From assembly GCA_025458665.1 (NCBI GenBank), contig JALOSG010000173.1, positions 1 through 5,534 on the forward strand: a stretch of DNA of 5,534 nt. The letters run 5' to 3'. Position 1 is the stretch's first letter, and every line of letters starts with the position of its first letter. Below are positions 1-5,534 of the stretch, piece after piece. Source of the DNA: Serpentinimonas sp. GTDB taxonomy: Bacteria > Pseudomonadota > Gammaproteobacteria > Burkholderiales > Burkholderiaceae_C. Position numbers and translations under genes: made by a program. A model generated the notes under the pieces. That model saw nothing but the letters and a program-made list of their open reading frames with translations. It had not been told where the DNA came from and did no database searches.

Positions 1-2118
<2,118 letters not shown>

Positions 2119-2122
2119 GCCG

Positions 2123-3565
2123 TTAGCCTAAACCACCTTGCGCTTGCAGCCGAAGCCAGTCTTGGGGCTCGTCCACGTCCCACAGTGTGGGCAGTTCGGC
2201 CCAGCGAGCGCCTGCAGCCTGCAGCCGCTCGCGGGTCTGGGCGGCGACACGCTCGGTGCTCCACGCCACGCCCTGGAACACCTCCGGGAACAGGCCTGGG
2301 CGGGGCTGGCGCAGCCCGATGATCACGTAGCCGCCGTCCTCGGCGGGGATGAGCACCGCATCGTGATCCACCAGGGCGGCGGCGGCGGCCTGCAGGTGCG
2401 CTGGCGTCAGCGCAGGGCAATCTGTGCCCATGAGCAGCAGGGGCAGGCCAGGATGTTCGCGGAAATGCTCGGCCACGGTATGCGCCATACGCTGGCCCAG
2501 GTCGCCCCCGGACTGCGCTGCGCATGCGATGCCGAAGCGCAGGCGCAGCAACCGGAACAGCCGGTGCGCGGGGTCGGGCGCACACCACAGGGTGCACGGG
2601 CCGGTGCTGGCCTCGAACGCGGTGCGCAGCGCGCGCAGGGTGAATGCCCGCTGCGCGCGGGCGGCCCCGGCTGCGCCCAGCAGCGGTTGCAGACGCGTTT
2701 TGGCCAGCCCGGGTACAGGCGCCTTGGCCAGGATGGATACGGCAGCCATGGGGCGTACGGTGTAGCCGTAGTCCAGCGCCAGCTGGCGTGATGCGGCCAC
2801 ACGGTCGCCGGCTGCAAAGTAGTGCGCCCGCAGCCGCCACATGAGCCGGATGGTTCGCCATAGCCCCCGGCTTTCCCACCGGCGCCCTGAGGTGAGCACC
2901 TGTTCACGCAGACAGGCAGGGGGCGTGAGGCGGCGCAAGCGCGCCGATAGCTCGATGTCTTCCATGAGCGGCTGTGCGGGGAAGCCGCCTACGGCCAGGA
3001 AGTCTTTGCTGCGGACAAAGATGGCCTGATCCCCGGTAGCGATGCCGGTCAGGCGGGAGCGCAGGTTCATGAGCGCCTGCACCACACGCAGGCCCGGGTG
3101 CCGGCCTTCAATCCGTACATCGAAGCGGCCCCAGCAGGGCGCAGCGGGGCCCGACAGCGCACGGGCAATCAGCAGGTCGGCGTTGGGCGGGAGCCGGGTA
3201 TCGGCGTGAAGGAACAACAGCGTGTGGGTGCGCGTGGGCTCAGCGTTGCACGCCTCCGGGGACTGCAGGGCTTTCAGCGCCCAAAGTGCCCCGGCGTTCA
3301 TCTGCGCCGCGCGGCCTGGTGGGGCCGCTACCCACGCGTCTATCCGTCCTTCGGCCTGGGCCTGCTGCAACAGGTCTGATGTTCCGTCCTGGCTGCCTCC
3401 GTCTGCCACCACCACCAGCGCGCCTCGGGCGCGCAGGGGCTGCAGGTGCGCCAGCAGGGAGGACAGGCCAGCGGCCTCGTTCAGTACAGGCACTACCACG
3501 GCAAGCCGTTGCGCTTGGGTGTTCGGGAACAACGCAGACGGGCTCGGGTGGGTGGGTGGCAGCAT
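2123..3565 (-). CDS. Fused two-domain glycosyltransferase (TIGR04283-type GT2 + TIGR04282/DUF2064-type)
   Basis: A complete 480-residue protein joining two families usually encoded by separate, often neighbouring, genes. Domain 1 (about 20-260) is a GT-A family 2 glycosyltransferase: VVVPVLNE (23-30), ADGGSQDGT (54-62), PGRAAQMNAGA (83-93) typical of TIGR04283, a DxD-like HAD (120-122), GDQAIF (178-183) and MEDIEL (201-206). Domain 2 (about 274-475) is a TIGR04282/DUF2064 nucleotidyltransferase-fold domain: ILAKAPVPGLAKTRL (278-292), LGQRM (356-360), MGTDCPAL (379-386), EDGGYVIIGL (409-418) and WDVDEPQDW (462-470). All key motifs of both halves are intact and no frameshift is seen. There is no signal peptide or clear membrane segment, so it is probably cytoplasmic. 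The ATG at 3565 is the only good start: the upstream frame stays open to about 3674 but offers no ATG, GTG or TTG. No Shine-Dalgarno precedes it. Donor and acceptor are unknown; the 'arsenosugar' label attached to these families is not supported by any neighbour here. First gene of an operon with the ATPase. Confidence 0.93.
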   Translation of the reverse strand: MLPPTHPSPSALFPNTQAQRLAVVVPVLNEAAGLSSLLAHLQPLRARGALVVVADGGSQDGTSDLLQQAQAEGRIDAWVAAPPGRAAQMNAGALWALKALQSPEACNAEPTRTHTLLFLHADTRLPPNADLLIARALSGPAAPCWGRFDVRIEGRHPGLRVVQALMNLRSRLTGIATGDQAIFVRSKDFLAVGGFPAQPLMEDIELSARLRRLTPPACLREQVLTSGRRWESRGLWRTIRLMWRLRAHYFAAGDRVAASRQLALDYGYTVRPMAAVSILAKAPVPGLAKTRLQPLLGAAGAARAQRAFTLRALRTAFEASTGPCTLWCAPDPAHRLFRLLRLRFGIACAAQSGGDLGQRMAHTVAEHFREHPGLPLLLMGTDCPALTPAHLQAAAAALVDHDAVLIPAEDGGYVIIGLRQPRPGLFPEVFQGVAWSTERVAAQTRERLQAAGARWAELPTLWDVDEPQDWLRLQAQGGLG

Positions 3566-3614
3566 GGCGGCGAAAGATACGTCAGTCGGCAGAGGGCATG
3601 GCGGGCAGCTTTGT

Positions 3615-3643
3615 AAGACATGCAGCGCTGCCCCGACTATTGT
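3615..3643 (+). promoter_or_regulatory. Possible weak sigma-70 promoter for the rightward transcript
   Basis: AAGACA (3615-3620, four of six to TTGACA) and TATTGT (3638-3643, four of six to TATAAT) are separated by 17 bases. A start near 3650 would give a short leader before the Shine-Dalgarno at 3665-3670. Matches of this quality arise easily by chance; the correct spacing and position are the only support. Confidence 0.25.
3622..3631. repeat. Perfect palindrome GCAGCGCTGC, candidate operator
   Basis: This ten-base perfect dyad lies in the middle of the divergent intergenic region, between the two elements of the possible rightward promoter. A repressor or activator dimer bound here could affect both directions. 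Such short G/C palindromes are common in GC-rich DNA, so the case rests on location only. Confidence 0.25.
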
Positions 3644-3664
3644 GTAATGCCTTTGGAAGCGATC

Positions 3665-3670
3665 GAGGAG
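3665..3670 (+). promoter_or_regulatory. Shine-Dalgarno site (GAGGAG) of the small leader ORF
   Basis: GAGGAG ends 5 bases before the ATG at 3676, a good spacing. It directly abuts another ATG at 3671 (14-codon frame), which is too close to be used well. It is the only strong ribosome binding site in the intergenic region, and lies about 85 bases before the GTG start of the large downstream gene. Confidence 0.55.
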
Positions 3671-3675
3671 ATGTC

Positions 3676-3759
3676 ATGGTTTTTGTCCCCCTTAAGCCTC
3701 AGCCGGCGGCTGTAACGGTCCTGGCGCTGCCTGCGCAGCCGACTGGGACTGCACTGTGA
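3676..3759 (+). CDS. Putative 27-residue leader peptide overlapping the downstream start
   Basis: A small frame of 27 codons, ATG at 3676 and TGA at 3757-3759, preceded by GAGGAG at suitable spacing. The peptide starts MVFVPLKPQPAAV, is rich in Pro and Ala, and has no Cys and no run of a single amino acid that would suggest classical attenuation. Its TGA overlaps the GTG start of the TVP38-oxidoreductase gene (GTGA at 3756-3759), the standard arrangement for translational coupling. The downstream GTG has only a weak GGGA of its own (3745-3748), so ribosomes ending this frame may re-initiate there. No homologue is recognised. It could equally be a chance frame whose Shine-Dalgarno is accidental. 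Confidence 0.4.
   Translation: MVFVPLKPQPAAVTVLALPAQPTGTAL
3726..3739 (+). promoter_or_regulatory. Small hairpin just upstream of the GTG start
   Basis: GCTGC (3726-3730) and GCAGC (3735-3739) can form a 5-base-pair stem with a CTGC loop, inside the leader frame and 16 bases before the GTG. A neighbouring imperfect dyad (CAGCCG G CGGCTG, 3700-3712) lies upstream. The structures are short and could be chance, but a ribosome translating the leader would open them, in line with coupling. No T-run follows, so neither is a terminator. Confidence 0.2.
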
Positions 3760-5534
3760 ACAAGAAAAAAATACTGTTATTGGCCGCGATTGCAGCGGGC
3801 GTGGCGCTGTTTTTCGCTTTCGATCTGGGCCGCTTCCTGAGCCTGGCGTTCATCAAGGAGAGCCAGGACGCGTTTGCGCAGTTGTATGCCGAGCGGCCCC
3901 TTGCGGTCAGCGCGGCGTATTTTGGTATTTACGTGCTGGTGACGGCGCTGTCCTTGCCCGGTGCAGCCATCATGACGCTGGCGGGTGGCGCCATATTCGG
4001 CCTGTGGTGGGGCCTTCTTCTGGTGTCGTTTGCCAGCACGGCGGGGGCCACGCTGGCCATGCTGGCGGCGCGCTATGTGCTGCGCGACACCATGCAGCAG
4101 CGCTTTGGCCGCAAGCTCGACGAGGTGAACAAGGGCATGGAGAAGGAGGGTGCGTTCTACCTGTTCTCCCTGCGCCTCATTCCGGTGATTCCTTTCTTTG
4201 CGCTCAACCTGCTCATGGGCCTGACGCGCATGAAGCCCTGGACCTTCTTCTGGGTCAGCCAGGTGGGGATGCTGGCTGGCACTCTGGCCTTCGTGAACGC
4301 CGGAACTCAGCTGGCGCGCATTGATTCGCTGGGCGGCATTCTGTCGCCCGCGCTCATTGGTTCCTTTGTGCTGCTGGGTGTGTTGCCGCTGGTGGTGAAA
4401 AAGGTGCTCGATGTGGTGCGTGGGCGCCGTGTGTACGCCCGCTGGGAGGGCCAGCGGCCCCGCCAATTTGACCGCAACCTGATCGTGATCGGGGCGGGCG
4501 CTGGTGGGCTGGTATCGGCCTACATCGCCGCCACGGTCAAGGCTAAGGTCACTCTGGTAGAGGCCCACAAGATGGGCGGCGATTGCCTGAACTACGGCTG
4601 CGTGCCCAGCAAAGCCCTCATCAAAAGCGCCAAGCTGGCCGAGCAGATGCGCCATGGCAGCCGCTACGGCCTGAGCGATACGGCGCCGGCGTTCAGCTTC
4701 CGCCAGGTGATGCAGCGCGTGCACGATGTGATCCGGGCCATAGAGCCGCACGACAGTGTGGAGCGTTACACCGGCCTGGGCGTGGAGGTGCTGCAAGGCT
4801 ACGCCAGGCTGGTGAACCCCTGGACGGTGGAGATTGCGCTGAATGACGGCGGCACCCAGCGCCTGACTGCGCGCAGCATTGTGATTGCCGCTGGCGCGCG
4901 GCCTTTCGTGCCGCCGCTGCCTGGCCTGGAAGAAACAGGCTACGTGACCAGCGACACCTTGTGGGACAAGTTTGCCCAACTCGATGCCGTGCCGCGCCGG
5001 CTGGTGGTGCTGGGTGGCGGCCCCATAGGCTGCGAGCTGGCGCAAAGCTTTGCGCGGCTGGGCGCTCAGGTGACCCAGGTGGAAATGGGTCCGCGCATCA
5101 TGGTGCGGGAGGACGAAGAGGTGAGCGTGCTGGCGCAGGCCGCGCTGCAGGCCAGCGGCGTGGACGTGCGCACTGGCCACAAGGCGCTGCGCTGCGAAGT
5201 GCACCAGGGCGTGAAGGCGCTGGTGGTGGAGCATGCCGGGCAGGAACAGCGCATCGAGTTCGATGAGCTGATCTGCGCCGTAGGCCGCTCCGCGCGGCTC
5301 ACGGGCTACGGCCTGGAAGAACTGGGTATTCCGACCGACCGCACGGTGGAAACCAACGAATACCTGCAGACCATTTACCCCAATATCTACGCGGCCGGCG
5401 ATGTGGCCGGACCCTTCCAGTTCACCCACGTGGCGGCGCACCAGGCGTGGTACGCGGCGGTGAACGCGCTGTTTGGCGACTTCAAGAAATTCAAGGCCGA
5501 TTACCGCGTCATTCCCTGGGCCACCTTCATAGAC
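3756..5534 (+). CDS. TVP38/TMEM64 membrane domain fused to FAD-dependent disulfide oxidoreductase, C-terminus outside window
   Basis: 593 codons are visible, open at the right edge. Residues 1-220 form a TVP38/TMEM64 (VTT, SNARE-associated/DedA-type) membrane domain: an N-terminal helix (about 5-25) after a lysine-rich start, hydrophobic segments at about 52-72, 73-95, 165-185 and 196-215, plus LPGAAIMTLAGGAIFG (67-82) and SLRLIPVIPFF (138-148). Residues 241-593 are a class I pyridine nucleotide-disulfide oxidoreductase: FAD motif IGAGAGG (245-251), redox pair C277/C282 in GGDCLNYGCVPSK, nucleotide motif GGGPIG (420-425) and second FAD motif YAAGD (545-549). E443 at the end of the second strand of the nucleotide domain, with G425 rather than Ala, suggests NADH over NADPH. 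The dimerisation domain, with the catalytic His-Glu pair and any MerA-type Cys pair, is beyond the edge. No heavy-metal-binding domain precedes it, so mercury reduction should not be assumed. GTG at 3756 is the first in-frame start after a TAA at 3693. Substrate unknown; an inner-membrane-anchored enzyme with its flavin domain in the cytoplasm is inferred. Confidence 0.93.
   Translation, partial: MNKKKILLLAAIAAGVALFFAFDLGRFLSLAFIKESQDAFAQLYAERPLAVSAAYFGIYVLVTALSLPGAAIMTLAGGAIFGLWWGLLLVSFASTAGATLAMLAARYVLRDTMQQRFGRKLDEVNKGMEKEGAFYLFSLRLIPVIPFFALNLLMGLTRMKPWTFFWVSQVGMLAGTLAFVNAGTQLARIDSLGGILSPALIGSFVLLGVLPLVVKKVLDVVRGRRVYARWEGQRPRQFDRNLIVIGAGAGGLVSAYIAATVKAKVTLVEAHKMGGDCLNYGCVPSKALIKSAKLAEQMRHGSRYGLSDTAPAFSFRQVMQRVHDVIRAIEPHDSVERYTGLGVEVLQGYARLVNPWTVEIALNDGGTQRLTARSIVIAAGARPFVPPLPGLEETGYVTSDTLWDKFAQLDAVPRRLVVLGGGPIGCELAQSFARLGAQVTQVEMGPRIMVREDEEVSVLAQAALQASGVDVRTGHKALRCEVHQGVKALVVEHAGQEQRIEFDELICAVGRSARLTGYGLEELGIPTDRTVETNEYLQTIYPNIYAAGDVAGPFQFTHVAAHQAWYAAVNALFGDFKKFKADYRVIPWATFID

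Larger units (their letters stand above)
3566..3755. promoter_or_regulatory. Divergent intergenic region with shared promoters
   Basis: The 190 bases separate the divergent glycosyltransferase-ATPase operon (minus strand) from the TVP38-oxidoreductase gene (plus strand), so both promoters should lie here. No strong sigma-70 pair is visible in either direction. The right half is occupied by a small plus-strand reading frame that begins at 3676, which leaves roughly 3566-3664 for promoter and operator elements. The region contains a perfect 10-base palindrome at 3622-3631. Confidence 0.6.

Noticed and set aside
2740..2760. Possible separate start for the DUF2064 half of the glycosyltransferase at Met-273
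   Set aside because: No Shine-Dalgarno precedes it and the frame is continuous with domain 1, so a single fused protein is the simpler reading.
2138..2791. 217-codon plus-strand frame opposite the glycosyltransferase
   Set aside because: Codon-aligned antisense shadow of the DUF2064 half; low-complexity translation without family features.
3700..3712. Inverted repeat CAGCCG-G-CGGCTG as a terminator
   Set aside because: The loop would be too small unless the stem shortens to 4 base pairs, and no T-run follows.
3671..3715. 14-codon frame from the ATG at 3671 (MSWFLSPLSLSRRL)
   Set aside because: The GAGGAG abuts this ATG with no spacer, and the frame does not reach the downstream gene; the ATG at 3676 is better placed.
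3777..5441. 554-codon open frame on the minus strand opposite the TVP38-oxidoreductase gene
   Set aside because: It is codon-on-codon antisense to the real gene, where stops arise only opposite TTA, CTA or TCA codons, which GC-rich genes avoid. It ends exactly opposite the TTA of codon 8. Its His/Gln/Arg-rich translation matches no family.
3756..5534. Annotation as mercuric reductase (merA)
   Set aside because: No N-terminal GMTCxxC metal-binding domain, no mer genes nearby, an NADH-type Glu in the nucleotide site, and the diagnostic C-terminal Cys pair is outside the window.

Overview
The window is uniformly GC-rich, with strong G/C bias at third codon positions. It reads as chromosomal DNA of a proteobacterium. 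The style of the proteins and codon use suggest a betaproteobacterium of the Comamonadaceae type (Acidovorax/Comamonas-like), but that is inference from general impression and there is no marker gene to settle it. No RNA gene, insertion sequence, CRISPR array or phage signal is visible.

Layout: three long genes fill almost the whole window. Two on the minus strand, read right to left from 3565, form an apparent operon. The first is a 480-residue fusion of two nucleotide-sugar-transferase-like domains (TIGR04283-type GT-A glycosyltransferase plus TIGR04282/DUF2064-type). The second, after a 4-base gap, is a P2-type cation-transporting P-type ATPase (2118 to 1), cut off by the left edge just inside transmembrane helix 5. 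On the plus strand, starting divergently at 3756, is a second fusion: an N-terminal TVP38/TMEM64 (VTT/DedA-type) membrane domain joined to a pyridine nucleotide-disulfide oxidoreductase (dihydrolipoamide dehydrogenase/mercuric reductase-like). It is cut off by the right edge at the start of its dimerisation domain.

The 190 bases between the divergent genes (3566-3755) must hold both promoters. They also contain a small reading frame (3676-3759, 27 codons) with a good Shine-Dalgarno sequence. Its stop codon overlaps the GTG start of the TVP38-oxidoreductase gene (GTGA), which suggests a translationally coupled leader peptide.

Functionally, the set looks like a membrane/redox/ion-handling accessory locus: a membrane-tethered flavin oxidoreductase, a two-domain glycosyltransferase and an ion pump. 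From family knowledge, TIGR04282/TIGR04283 proteins are often annotated as arsenosugar-biosynthesis glycosyltransferases and can lie near TVP38 and oxidoreductase genes. No arsenic methyltransferase or radical SAM gene is present here, so no arsenic role can be claimed from this window.
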